The notes under the pieces: model-generated
What the model was told of the DNA's origin: nothing
The model's database searches: none
What the model saw: only the letters and a program-made list of their open reading frames with translations
Translations under genes and position numbers: made by a program
Shown: piece after piece, positions 11,250 to 23,224 of the stretch
Position numbering within the stretch: the first letter of the stretch is position 1
Layout of the letters: the number at the start of each line of letters is the position of its first letter
Source: Conidiobolus incongruus B7586
Lineage: Eukaryota; Entomophthoromycota; Entomophthoromycetes; Entomophthorales; Conidiobolaceae
Assembly: GCA_000697335.1 (NCBI GenBank)
Contig: JNEM01008698.1
Location: forward strand, 1 to 51,666
Length of the DNA stretch: 51,666 nucleotides
Reading direction: 5' to 3'

Positions 11250-12490
11250 AAAGAAACAAATGACATATTTTCTAATTTTTGATATTCCCAATATATTGTT
11301 TAATATAAAGAATAGATTATACATAAAATATATAGGAGAATTGATAATTTCAAAATATATATATTTATAAGTTTTGTCTGAAATATTTTTATTTTCAAAC
11401 TTTATGATTAAATTTAATTATAAAAAACTCATTTTAAAATTATTAAATCTTAATTATAAGCCATTTAAAACTATTTATGATTTATATAAAGTTTGTAAAG
11501 GTTTTGTTTGATTTAAAACCATCATTATTATTTAAGTTAGCTAATTTGAAGCTAAACAAAATCATGTTTAAAAATACCAACATTTAAAAGATTGATTTCT
11601 ATTATTGTTTTTTAACATACTAATAAAATAAAACAATATATTAAAAAACACCTTTTATTTTAATAAAAGAGTTACTAAAGTAATTTAATATTCATTATAT
11701 AAGAATAGTTTATATAATGAATTCAAACTCTGATTGATTAATAGAAACTTATAATATATATCTTATAATATGAATAACAAAGGAGAAAATAGAATAATTA
11801 TAGATAAATAAAGCATATTTAACATAAAACTAGAGACAATAGTTTTTATATCAAAATATCTACTAATAAATCTAAAATTCATTTAAATAATACATTATTT
11901 AAAAATAAAACAAAGCATTAAGTTTAAGCAGCTTTTTTTTATAAACTCTAAAAAATAAAAGTTTGATTTATAAGTAAATATCAATTATTATAATATGATT
12001 TGATAGTATATAATTATTATTTAACTTTTGACGTTAAATTAACGTATAATGAGCTTTATATTATTTAAGTAAAATTATCTCTAATAGGTGTTATTATTAT
12101 AAATTATAAATATTTAATATTGTATATCATAGTTATAAAATCATAAAGTTAAATGCTTAAAGATTTTTTTAAATAAAACAATTACAACAAATACCCATAT
12201 ATAGTATATTTATCAGATTATAACTTACAGAATTATAATGGCTTTGGTTAATCAAAGAATATATTTAGATGAAGAAAAATTCTTATTAATAAATTTAATT
12301 AATTTATTATAAAAGTTTTAATCTATTATAATAAAACTATCATTAAGAGTTAAAAATTTATTAAAAATATAGAAAAAAATACTGAAAATAAAAGAAATTA
12401 TAAATTTCAAAATCTTCATTTATTTTTATATATTATATATTCAAGCTTAAATATAATTTTAATTGTAAAATATTGCCAATATTTAACTAT
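11250..12490 (-). mobile_element. Decayed TIR DNA transposon, copy B (inverted)
   Basis: The reverse complement of this stretch aligns with copies A, C and D along its length. The element's left end is seen near 12474-12489 as TGCCAATATTTAACT, against TGCCATTACTTAATTT in reverse for copy C. The middle has AAGTTATAATCTGATAAATA in reverse complement, against AAGTTATAATCTAAATAATA in copy D. The block AAAAATAAAACAAAGCATTA near 11905 matches the reverse complement of copy C. The other end is near 11250 (AAAGAAACAAATGACA). No open frame is left. Together with copy A it forms a widely spaced inverted pair. Confidence 0.6.
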
Positions 12491-13527
12491 TATAATAATA
12501 GCTCATATTAGGTATATTAAATTTAGAATTTTGATATTTTATGAATAATGATATGAATTTCAATTTTAATTAATTTAAATTAAATTTTCAAAATATATTA
12601 TTATTTCAAAATTTGATATTACATTTGCAAACATTTGAATATATATATCACTATCATTATTTATTTAGTTATCATTAAATATATAAATTTAAAATAAAGA
12701 AAAGAATATTATATGTATATATTATATTTTCATATATTATATCCTAAGTTGATGAAAATACCTGTAATATTAAATTTTTATCTTTCAAGTCTAAATAAAT
12801 GTATGAATCCTTGAATTCATATCTTTAATTAGAAAGTATTTTATATTAATTTTTTTATTTCATTTGATAATATTATATTGAAAATACATGAATTAATTTC
12901 ACATATTATCTACCAACATTACATATTGAGAATCGTGTAATTATTTGATAAATACATCAAATTTTTAATTTCTGATAATGAAATTAAGTGATAACTAATT
13001 ATAAAATCATTATTAATTTCAAATATAAAATAATACTAAAATCTTGACTAATATATAGTGCACAATATATCGTATTTAATTTAGTCCATTATTTCTTTCA
13101 AATATATTAGAGATTTAAATATTTCTTAAAATTTTAAAATTATATTTGAAATATAAATATAGTAATTTAAAGTTGAATAAATTGGTCAAATAATATCTTC
13201 ATATTCAATTTGTTAAAATATCATTATTGTTAAGTTTAAATACAATAGTTTCTGGATTATTTTAATTCATGGATTCTATATATTTTAATTTAAATACATT
13301 TTAAACTTGAATTAAAGGAAATTTTTTATTTGGTTAATAATTAAATTGTCAGTACTTTAGGACTAGACTATCATATAAATTGAATTAAAATTGATTAAAA
13401 ATCCCATAAATGAATTTACTTGATATGAGTGTCAGTACCGATTTATTAGTAATTTCAAATTGACTTCGATTCATCATAACATTTTATTAAGGAATATTTT
13501 TTCATAAACAATAATATAATAATTTTA
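12491..13527. other. AT-rich upstream region of the rhomboid gene
   Basis: About 1 kb with nothing recognisable as a gene or RNA. It presumably contains the promoter of the rhomboid gene, but no clear TATA box stands out against the AT background. Confidence 0.5.
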
Positions 13528-14632
13528 ATGAATCGTATAAATTATTCAATACTACGTAATATTAAGACAAATTCTTTTAATCATATTGTCAAAAGAAATT
13601 ATATTCAGAATTATAGATCAGATGTTCAAAGTTTTGAGAGTAAATCGAGATCTGGTAACTTTAAATGGGGTGCTTTGACTTTTATAGGAACGGGTGCTTC
13701 AATTTCATTAGTTGGCGCTGCGTGGTGGTATCAAGTCAGGTTAGATGAGAAAAGGAAGTTAATGGCTAATTTCAGTTTGGGAGAAGAAATTCAAAATATC
13801 AAATCGTTGTTCCAACGTACAATTGAATCTAGACGCCCCGATACTCAAAGTTCCCAAGGAGAGATACAAAGGAAGGTTGAAGTCTTAAAAGACATATATT
13901 CTAATTTGACCTCAAATGAAAAATTAATTTATAGTATTATTGCTGTTAATACAGCTATCTTTTTAGCTTGGCAAATTCCTAATTATAGGGTTCAAAGATT
14001 TTTATCCAAGCACTTTACCCATAACTACCTTTCTAAGAGGTACTATACAATGATTACGAGTACTTTCAGCCACACTTCATTCCTTCACTTCACATTCAAC
14101 ATGGTTGCTCTGAAGAGTTTCGGGGCTATTACCGCTCAACTCATTGGATTGGAGCACTTTATTGGTCTCTATTTTGCTAGTGCAATCTTATCATCTGCCC
14201 CAAAGCATCTGTTAGTAGGCTGGCTTATGAAACCCGGCCCTGTGACCCGCTCTCTTGGAGCTAGTGGCGTCCTTTTCTCATTGGTCGGAATCACCACTTT
14301 CTTCCTTCCTAACATTCAGGCCAATATAATATTTTTACCTTGGCTTCCTTTAAATCTCAGCCATTTGTTTGTTGGTATGATGGCTTTAGATTTGTATGGC
14401 TTAATTCGAGGTTGGCAAGCTATTGATCATATGGTAAGCATACTATTATCAATCATTAATAATTAAGACTAACGCTAAGATATAGGTACATTTGTCAGGT
14501 GCTACATTCGGATTACTTTATGCTAAATTTGGATTTGATCATATTTGGTATCCTTTGAATCATAAACTATCAGAATTCAGAAATTCTCAAAATTATCGAG
14601 ATTTTGCTACACGATATACCAAGAATAATTAA
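13528..14632 (+). CDS. PCP1: Mitochondrial rhomboid protease (PARL/Pcp1 type)
   Basis: Two exons, 13528-14433 and 14486-14632, joined across a 52-bp intron (GTAAGC..TATAG, with CTAAC as likely branch site). The protein has 350 residues, close to yeast Pcp1 (346). It starts with a basic, Ser/Asn-rich presequence typical of mitochondrial import and has a first membrane segment near 47-65. The rhomboid core follows: H182-x4-H187-x3-N191, then GASG with catalytic Ser246. The catalytic His304 (VHLSGATFG) lies just after the intron, so a prediction that stops in exon 1 loses half of the dyad. The family cleaves membrane proteins in the inner mitochondrial membrane; in yeast Pcp1 processes Mgm1 and Ccp1. 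The ATG is the first in frame. Its nearest neighbour, a small secreted protein gene, begins 1.1 kb downstream. Confidence 0.93.
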
Positions 14633-15667
14633 TATCGTCATAAACCAAAAATTAATTAATGGGAAAAATACTTCTGGAAGATATTATATCTATTACCCAA
14701 TACCAAATTGAACGTCTTGATATTTAATATCATAGATTTAAATTATTTATTTATCAAATAAAGTGCTATAAAAATGTATTTATAAAACTGTAATATTGAT
14801 TGTATTCTTATTACAGTTCTTTACTATGATAACAAAATCATCAAAAAATTTAAACTCGTAATATTAATATTGATTTATTTTGTATTTATATTCTAAATAA
14901 CAATATTAATCCTTCCTGAACTTACAAATATGCCAATAGGTATACAAAATTATCTCCACAAGCTAAATATTCTAAAACTTTTATTACGATAATAGAGTAA
15001 TTTTTTATATTATATTATTGCTAAATATAAAAATCCTATATCAATAATGATTATTATATATTTGTTTTAGATCGTGTATTTGATAATGATATGAATATTT
15101 AGTGAGACAATTTCAAACTCTCATATGAGATTTCTAAATCCACAATTTCATCAAACAAATTTAAACCTTAATTTTTTTTAAACCAAAAAACAAAACCATC
15201 AAAATGATGATTTAATATTATTTCAGAATCAAATATAATGAGTATATTCAAATAGAATGATGAAAATTGTAAATAATATTTTTGTGAAATTTTGGATTAT
15301 ATTGAGTTTATTTTATTATATATTTTCATCTTATATTGAAATTTAGCAAAATATTTAATCTCAAAATGATTTCTTAAATTCAATTTCAGTTTTCAAAGTT
15401 TTTCATATTCAAAAATCAAGACATTTAGCAAGTAATAATAGATATTAAAAAATATAAATTATGACTTGGTAGCATAATGGATAACATCATCACCAAACAT
15501 TCCCAATATAATCTCAAAGATCTCAAAATTTTTGATGGTAATCGGTACCTGAGTACTAATTTCCACCTCCAAGTTTCATCATATTCGATTTAACTAATGA
15601 AATTTTAACAATCCAATCAACCCTAAAATTAGTTAAATTTAGTTCAAAAACTTTAATTCATTCCTAG
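14633..15667. other. Intergenic region
   Basis: No gene is seen. Around 15462-15490 a short stretch (GGTAGCATAATGGATAAC) resembles the A-box region of a tRNA, but stems and B box are missing. The end of the region is the promoter of the following small secreted protein gene. Confidence 0.5.
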
Positions 15668-15675
15668 TATAAATA
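15668..15675 (+). promoter_or_regulatory. TATA box of small secreted protein gene
   Basis: TATAAATA, 90 bp upstream of the ATG at 15758. It sits in a stretch that is otherwise less TA-repetitive, which makes it stand out. Confidence 0.5.
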
Positions 15676-15757
15676 CACCATAATGCTTACCAAGAGATCA
15701 TTATTTAAGAATTAATTATTTGCTATATTTCATATAAATTTTATCAATTGAATCAAG

Positions 15758-16048
15758 ATGCAATTCAAGACTGAATATATTTTGATTACTTTGTTATGTA
15801 ATTGGAATCCTATTGTGAGTTTACCCCAAAACAGGGACGCTTTCCAATTTGCGATGAATAAGGGTGCACCTCCATTGAATAACCCATCTACATCTTCAAA
15901 ACCTGAAGCTACTACTAAGTCAACTAACACTCAGGATGTGGTGCTTCTCCAGACAAAGAATACCAATAGAAATTATCAACCACCTCCACCTTCCACATAT
16001 TCAGATTTGTTTAATTCTGGATTAATTGAAAATGGTTATTATGAATAA
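15758..16048 (+). CDS. Small putative secreted protein, 96 aa
   Basis: I do not recognise this protein. It has 96 residues in a single exon from an ATG. The N-terminus (residues 7-22, YILITLLCNWNPIVSL) is hydrophobic and could be a signal peptide, with cleavage near residue 23. The rest is hydrophilic and rich in Asn, Thr, Ser and Pro, with a PPPPS stretch near residues 75-80 and a Tyr-ending C-terminus. It has a single Cys, at residue 14 inside the hydrophobic run, so no disulphide-stabilised fold is likely. A TATA box upstream and AATAAA-like sequences just downstream support a real gene. Function is unknown; a small secreted or wall-associated protein is inference. An antisense frame at 15730-15930 is less convincing. 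Confidence 0.5.
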   Translation: MQFKTEYILITLLCNWNPIVSLPQNRDAFQFAMNKGAPPLNNPSTSSKPEATTKSTNTQDVVLLQTKNTNRNYQPPPPSTYSDLFNSGLIENGYYE

Positions 16049-16427
16049 TTTTCTAACAATGATTTTAAATAATTATAAAAAATAATATATACAGAATATA
16101 AATAAATAATTGTTATGATTTTGATTTAAATACTTATCTATTTAATTATCTTTCATGCTGTAACAATATAATCTTTATTAAAATTGTACCATAAATATAA
16201 TAAAATCAAATTTGAGCTTTTAATAATAAATTGGTTTGTGCTTATATTAAATTGTTATTATGCCTAAAATATTTTCTATCGTTTACTAGTCACTTTCAAA
16301 ATCATTTTCTAAATTGATAAAATTCCCATAATAATAAAATCTTTACTCAACTCAATATAAAAAATTTTAACCCTTTAAACATAGATTACATTCAATTAAC
16401 AAATCCAATATATTATTAATAAAAAAA
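16049..16427. other. Intergenic region upstream of TSR3
   Basis: Contains the 3' end of the small secreted gene and the TSR3 promoter. No TATA box is clear. An AAAAATTTT run lies near 16360, about 60 bp before the TSR3 ATG, but this is weak evidence in such AT-rich DNA. Confidence 0.45.
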
Positions 16428-17657
16428 ATGCCTAGAAAGCACGGATCTAACAATAACAGAAACTATAGCAAAACATCTAGAAATGCTAGTAGATTGGAAA
16501 AATTTTTAAAAAATACTGAACAGTTGCCCAACCATGAAAATGACATGGACCCTCCCGAAGATAGAGAAGAGAGTATTAAATTACCTTTTAACGTTGCCAT
16601 GTGGGTAATTAATATGTACTAGTATTCTATTATTAGTGAATTGTTAATTGGTTTTAGGATTTTGACCACTGTGATCCTAAGAGGTGTAGTGGTAAGAAAA
16701 TGCATAGGATGGGTTTGATTAAAAATTTGAATGTTTCAACTCCTTTTCATGGGATTGTATTAAGGTAATTCATAAATTTATCGATTCATCGTTATGATCT
16801 CAATTACTCATTGGGGTATAGTCCTCAAGGTGAGATAGCAGTTTCCCCCGGTGATAGAGAAATTGTGGAGAGATATGGTATTGCTGTAGTCGAAGCTTCT
16901 TGGGCTAGAATTGAGGAAGTTCCGTTCCACAGAATGAGAATTAGACATAACAGATTATGTAAGTCAATTTATTCTTAAACTACTGAGATCAAAACTGATG
17001 GTTCATTTTAGTGCCTTATTTAGTTGCTACCAATCCTGTGAATTATGGAAGACCTCTCAGACTAAACTGTGTTGAAGCAGTTGCCGCATGTTGCTACATC
17101 ATGGGTAAATATATATAATTTTTGAATTATGATTGATCTGTTGATCAATTTATATATTTAGGTTTTAAAGAAATTGGAGATTTATTTATGTCCAAATTCA
17201 CTTGGGGTCATGCATTTTACGAAGTGAATCAGTAATATTATCAATATTGTGTATTTTATTAACTTATTGATAATGTGTTTATAGTCAATTATTAACCAAA
17301 TATAGCAAGTGTACCAATTCTAAAGAAGTTGTACAAGTTCAATCAGACTGGATGCAAATGATTGAAGCTGAGAGTATGATGAAGAATGTCAAGCTGAATG
17401 ATAAAAAACGCGATAGTGATGAAGATGATGAAGATGACGATTTAATGAGAAATCCAAATCATCGCGATGATAAAGATGCCGATGATGAGAGCAATGATGA
17501 TTCTCTATTGCAAAGGAATCCCAATCACAACTATGATGATTCTGATGAGGATGATGTTGATGACGATGACGCTTTGTTACAAAGAAATCCTAACCATCCT
17601 TATGACGATAGTGAAGAAGATGAAGATGATTTACTTAAACCTAACCCTAATCATTAG
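16428..17657 (+). CDS. TSR3: 18S rRNA aminocarboxypropyltransferase Tsr3
   Basis: Six exons: 16428-16604, 16658-16764, 16822-16958, 17012-17104, 17162-17231 and 17285-17657, with introns of 53-57 bp. They give 318 residues. Tsr3 transfers the aminocarboxypropyl group from S-adenosylmethionine to a hypermodified pseudouridine of 18S rRNA, a late cytoplasmic step of 40S assembly. After a basic N-terminus comes the RLI-like segment with C64-D-P and C69-x-G-K-K. The DUF367 catalytic region follows, with VSPGD (102-106), [10 protein letters not shown] (121-130), [15 protein letters not shown] (about 141-155) and a WGHAF motif. From about residue 230 the chain becomes an acidic Asp/Glu tail holding four NPNH motifs, the last being the C-terminus itself. 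Tail length varies in this family; the fourfold motif is unusual. TFB4 follows 298 bp downstream on the same strand. Confidence 0.95.
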
Positions 17658-17955
17658 TTAAAACCTATATTTAATAGATATTAATTTAAATTTCGTAAAA
17701 TTAGAAAGAATCATCACAAATTTAATGATAAAATTTGTCTATAAATAATTTTATTTATAACAATAAATACATTTTTTAATCATATTTATTTCTACATGTC
17801 ATATATTCACTAATAATATGCAAGTCATTAATATTAAAGCCCGATTCAATACCTATTATCCCATAATTGAAAAATCATCCCATTGAAATGATTTAATAAC
17901 CTCCAGTCCCTAAAGTTAAAAAAGTATCAATTAACCAATCAAAGAATCAAATACT

Positions 17956-19332
17956 ATGTCAGAAACTTATAATACTACGCCACACAACTTACTTGTAATA
18001 TTAATAGATTGTAATTTGTACCAATGGACTCAAATTGAAGAAAAGTATAAAGAGTACCAGTTTACATTTGAAAGAGCTATCGGAATGTTAAATATATTTA
18101 TCAACTCTTACTTAGCCAGCAAATTCGATAACAAGTTGGGTGTTATGGCAACTATCAATGGAAAATGGTAAATTGTTCTTAAACAATGTTTTCAATAGTA
18201 TCTTATATTCCAAATTTCTAGTCAGTTTTTATACACGGACGATAACAACGAAAGACGCCGAATTTTAAATCCAGATTCGGAATTTAGTCCCTATCACCGA
18301 TTTTCTCAAGTGAATTTATCAATTAATCACGGTATTAGAGGATTTTTGAGGGAATTTCGAAAAGCTTCCTCACCCGTTGACATCAATGGTCATGATCCTA
18401 ATATTAATAATACTTCTAATCTAATGGGTAATTGATTTTATGGTTTTATGGATCAATATTAATAATAATATTTAGATTCAGATTCAATATCGTCATCCCT
18501 ATCGAAAGCTCTGTGTTTTATTAACAAATTCAAAAAACAAAATCCTCTCATTCAGTACCAGTCCAGAATTTTGATTTTGTCGGTATCTCCTGATGTACCT
18601 CAGAATTATGTGTCTCTAATGAATTCTATCTTTTCGGCACAGAAATTGGTAATTATCATTGATTTAATTGTTATATGTTTTATTAATCTGTTTAGAGTAT
18701 TCCCATCGATGTTTGTAAATTATTCAACTTTGAATCGCCATTCTTGCAGCAGGCTTGCTTTATTACTAATGGAAACTACGTCGTTATTGATACCCCTCCT
18801 CATGGTTTGCTGCAATCTCTATTGGTAAATGACTATTTCTTAAGCATATAGGTATTTGTATTAATACATGTTCATAGATGGGATTTTTAGCTGATCCTAT
18901 TACAAGGACAGCTTATTTAAGATCTCTAAGTCGAGACAATGTAGATTTTAGTGCCGCTTGCTTCTGTCACAAAAAATCCATTGAAATCGGCCATGTTTGT
19001 TCTATATGTTTATCTAGTAATTCAGATCATTTATCACTCTTACTATTAATTTTAATATATTCTTTCTTTAGTTTATTGTGAGCCGAAAAAAATTTGCGAA
19101 ACTTGTCAGTAAGTGATAGTATTTAAAATTATATAAATGATAAGATTAATCATTAATATTTAATAGATCTGAATTTATAACAACTGAAATGAATTATCTG
19201 AACCAACTGCCATATGATTTATTTAAAAATTTGAACGAATTATCTAATAACCATCAGAGCTCCTCCAGTCGATCCAATGGTCAATCCAACGCCAATCATC
19301 ACCACCAGAATAGAGTTAGAGAAAATTCATAA
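17956..19332 (+). CDS. TFB4: TFIIH core subunit Tfb4/p34
   Basis: Seven exons: 17956-18167, 18222-18427, 18476-18648, 18696-18824, 18878-19016, 19072-19108 and 19167-19332, with introns of 47-58 bp. They give 353 residues. Tfb4 (human GTF2H3/p34) is a structural subunit of TFIIH, needed for RNA polymerase II initiation and nucleotide excision repair in the nucleus. A VWA-like domain spans about residues 8-240, with the family signatures ILILSVSPDVPQNY and IPIDVCKL followed by FLQQACFITNG. A cysteine-rich zinc region follows at about 268-298 (CFCHKK, CSICLS, YCEP, CETC). The C-terminal tail is rich in Asn, Gln, Ser and His. The joined reading frame closes only with all six introns removed. The gene's stop lies 21 bp from the stop of the convergent PQ-loop gene, so their 3' UTRs must overlap. 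Confidence 0.95.
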
Positions 19333-19353
19333 CTTAATGTTTGGCTTGTATAA

Positions 19354-20581
19354 TTAAACAATATAATCATCGCTATCAAGATTTCCCAATAATTTGTTAT
19401 AATAATAAAATTGACCCAAAATCTATTTATCAATCAATATCAGATATCGTTTGATTAATTTTATAAATATTGACTTACTACTAAATCTAAAAACATTGGA
19501 CCCAAACTATATTTAAAATTAATAAATGATTCAAATATTCTATCAATAAATAAATTACGCTCCAAGTATCCAAGGAATATTCTTGATAAGATGATGAATT
19601 TCAATAGAATAAGTAACAATAGACTATTCATTTCATCGTTATTAAATATAAATTTTAAATACGTAATAAAATTTACCAAAATAAAGGTGCTATTAGCGAT
19701 TAAACTGATAATAAATAACCACTTGGAGAGGCCTTGGCATGTTTTTCTAGTGTAATTCAAATGAATTTGAGGGACTTTGGCTCCAATATATAAAATAGTC
19801 GAAATCCAACCACACGCTTGAGCCCACCAAATAATCGCATTATTTTCACCACCTTGAATCTAAAAACATATTTACATATATATAATATCAATCTTAATAA
19901 ATAAAATATTACCATCATAAATCCTAGAGTGTTGAAGGGATTGCCAGCATTAATAAAACTGAATAATACTGTAAAATTAATTATGAAAATAGGAAGTATG
20001 GATTTTAAAGAAACTCCCAAATTCACATAGGCTCTAGAGTCGTAAGAATGTGCGGAATTCTGGTGATTGGAAGTATAAGAATTGGTGGGAAGATCTTCGT
20101 GACGACGAATGCTCACATCCACTGGAGGAGTTGCGCGATGTGCTTCGTTATTTAACAAACGACTGGTTTCGTTGTGTAAAGAATAGGGTGGCAATTGAGG
20201 CGCTGGGGGTTTTTGATATCTATAGTACAAAGTTTGACCCATCAGAGTAATATCGTTGATAAGGTACATTAAAGCAATCCAAATCTAATTTACATTTAAT
20301 AACCAATATAACTAAAATATATTGATTTACCGTTGACCATAATAAATTTTGAAAAATAGCACCTGTTAAATAAAATAAATCCCCAATCATCCATAACCAT
20401 AAAAATCCCAAGCTTAAACTTTCACTATCTTTATTCTTGTGATTTTCTATCAATTGTCTATAAAAATTGATTAGTTAATGATTAAATGAAAATTACTAGT
20501 CACTTACGGTATTAATAGAATAAGCCAGCAAGTTGCTGAAATATAGAAAAATATGTCCGATACTAACTGATGAACAACCAT
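19354..20581 (-). CDS. Vacuolar PQ-loop transporter (Ypq/PQLC2-like)
   Basis: Seven exons in gene order: 20581-20508, 20457-20331, 20284-19913, 19859-19677, 19623-19559, 19506-19479 and 19422-19354, with introns of 46-56 bp. They give 305 residues, the usual size for Ypq1 or human PQLC2, which export cationic amino acids from the vacuole or lysosome. The first PQ motif is LIPQLIENHKNK (residues 23-34) and the second KVPQIHLNYTRKTCQG. About seven membrane segments fit. A hydrophilic Ser/Asn/Pro-rich loop of about 70 residues separates the two halves. Two introns near the 3' end (19676-19624 and 19558-19507) contain no in-frame stop. Removing them restores the family sequence TYSIEI..IPWILGALGPMFLDLVI. 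The start ATG opens a short cytosol-facing N-terminus. The substrate is inferred from the family. Confidence 0.9.
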
Positions 20582-23224
20582 TGCAGTTCTTGTTTTTTAA
20601 CTAAATTATTAAAACTTTTATCCAAATCAGATGCTTGAAAAGAAGGAGACAAAAAATTGCATTTATAGAGTACAAGACTTAGATTATTTAGAAGTTGAAA
20701 GAGTGAGAAAATGATTAATTAATTTCTTAATTTGTCATATGATCAATTTCTGTTTTGAATACTGAGAAATTTTGAAATTTGGAATAGGATTGGGTTATGG
20801 TGGTTAAAAACTATCCAAGTGTTTCAAAATTATTATATCATTCTCTAGACTGATTGGTTGTTAGTTTAAAATCATGAGCTTCTTGGGGAGTTAAATTTAG
20901 CTTATTCATTCTTGAAATTATTTATTAATCATTAGATTTTAAATGGATTGTTTTTAATGAGAAAATATAATGATTTTGTTATTCAAATATTGATAAATTG
21001 TAGATAATTTATCATTGCAATAGACAAGGCTATTTTCTTTAATTGATAAATAGTATTTATAAAGTTAAATTCTATTTTTCTCGAAAAAATGGTTCAAAAT
21101 CTTTAAAAGGATATTTTAATCACATTGGTCATAATATAAATTTGGATAAATATTTTTAGTTTTTTCTGATTAGTTCTCAGATTAGATTAGATATAAATTT
21201 AGTTTTGAACTAAAAAAACTTGATTGAAAGAATATTTTATATGGCTTTGTTTTCTAATATATAAAATAATAACTATATAATAGTATTTCAATTTTTATGT
21301 AAAATATTATATAATGAATTAAATATTAAAGGTGGCTTCGTAATGATTAGCAGATTGTCATATGAAATAATTCTGTGGACCAAAATCAATTTCTCCAGCA
21401 ATATCCACATTCTTATCAAAATGCTTAATAAAACGTTAACTATAATTAATAAAATATAACTTATTAACTAGAATTATAGTATATTTCTTTAATATAATCT
21501 GAATACTGATTCCTATCAATTCAAAATATATTATGTTAATATATTAAATATGAAAAACAGACCAATTATAATCATTGCGCTGAAATATATGATAGCCCTT
21601 GTGTATGAGCTAATATATCTCGTTATATACACATTAGATGTATTGTATTAGAAATATTATTATTAGAGGTTGATGCTGGGATAATGTATAAAATTTTGAT
21701 GATTATTTTCCAATTTAATATCAAAGAGGCATGATAGAATATATTATGTTATATGGAATTTAATATTACCAAATATATTATAGAACTTGAAAAATATATT
21801 AAATACAACAGTGATGATATTAAAAAACGATATAGCAGTTAGCATCCATAATATTCAAACGTATTGTGATATATATTATGGGTATATAGCTAAAATTTCA
21901 ATATTTTTCAAACTTATCAAGCGGATTTAAACGAAAAAGTCAAATATTATTTGAAAATGATTAACAGAGTTTTAATTCTCACAAATGTATTCACTAATTT
22001 GCAAGTTATTATTATAGATATATACTAACTATTGTTTGCTAATGAATATATATGCATCAATTTCAAATGTTTTAAGATAATTATTAACTAACATATCAAA
22101 TTAAAAATATATAAATATCTATATCAGATAAATAACCTTCATAAATAGTCACTAGATCAGATTATAAATTATATCCCAATCAGTCTATATATATTACCAT
22201 GAATTTTGTTATTTGCTTCCCAATTACCAGTAAGAAACAATTATTTGATGCTATTTCAGTAAACCATAATAACATCTGATTGAATTATTTTCATTTTATA
22301 TAAAATTAATTAATAGATTTTTAAAATTTAGACAAGATAATAAGAGTTAATAACATTTGATTAGTGAATGACTGAATTTATATTAAACAAATAACACTAG
22401 AATGTTAAATTTTGATAATTATAATTTTTTTGAATATATTGGTCAAATAAAACATTTGTAGATATGCAGCAGACACTACATTCTCAATGGTTATTTCTAT
22501 CAAACTATTTTTAAATTAGTATAGTTGTAATTTTTGAACTACAATGAAATTTTGTCTAAAATGCTAAAATATCAAAATTTATTTAATCAAAGTATTGAAC
22601 AAGATCAGCTAGATCATATTACTATAACAAGCTTTATTAGAAAGTTAGGAATTGATCAATTGCTTGATAAAATTATTATTATTTTAAATTCGATTGTTAT
22701 ATGTTTTGTAATTGAAACATTAACTTATCTATAGTGATTGAAATTTATTAGTATTGACTATTATTATTTTGTGTTGATATTAAATAGCATATCACACAAT
22801 TTATAATTTATTTAATAAATTATAACATTTTAAAGGACTATGTACAAAAACTAAATTAACGAATAATCATTTAAAGAGAATTTGTATTAAATAATAATCA
22901 CAATTGGAATATAAAATTTAATTAGAAACATAAATCAAAGTAAAGTATTATTTTTGTACTTAATACTTCATTTTATTTAATAAATATATATTTAAATATT
23001 GGCTATTTTCAAGAATATAAGGTTTTATAAATTTTATCCCAATCAATCTAATTATTAACGAATGAAATCATTCAAAATTAGATGCTTTAAAAATTGCCAC
23101 GTCAATTCCAATCAAATCAAAAAAAGAAATATTATTTTTTGAGTGAATGAATTTAAATTGAAATCTATTCTTGTATTCATTCAATCCAATTTATAATAAA
23201 GTTCTAAATTGAAATTAAAAAAAG
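20582..23224. other. Divergent intergenic region, PQ-loop gene to SEC22
   Basis: 2.6 kb of AT-rich DNA between divergent genes. A frame at 22534-22734 begins at TTG, has no close match I know, and ends in random-looking sequence, so it is not called. No RNA gene is seen. Confidence 0.5.

Noticed and set aside
15462-15580. tRNA-Arg-like sequence (GGTAGCATAATGGATAAC)
   Set aside because: The D-stem does not pair, there is no B box, and no anticodon arm forms. At most a very old fragment.
16350-16370. RRPE-like AAAAATTTT before TSR3 and CTCATC (PAC-like) near 24592 before RIX7
   Set aside because: These resemble yeast ribosome-biogenesis promoter motifs, but short AT strings are expected by chance here and LSG1 shows neither clearly.
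19461-19760. PQ-loop protein ending in SQYL at 19461
   Set aside because: It reads through two introns and a third donor site. The spliced version matches the family, while this tail does not.
22534-22734. 66-residue frame
   Set aside because: No ATG start, no recognisable family, no promoter; likely chance, although its Gln/Asp content is less random than others.
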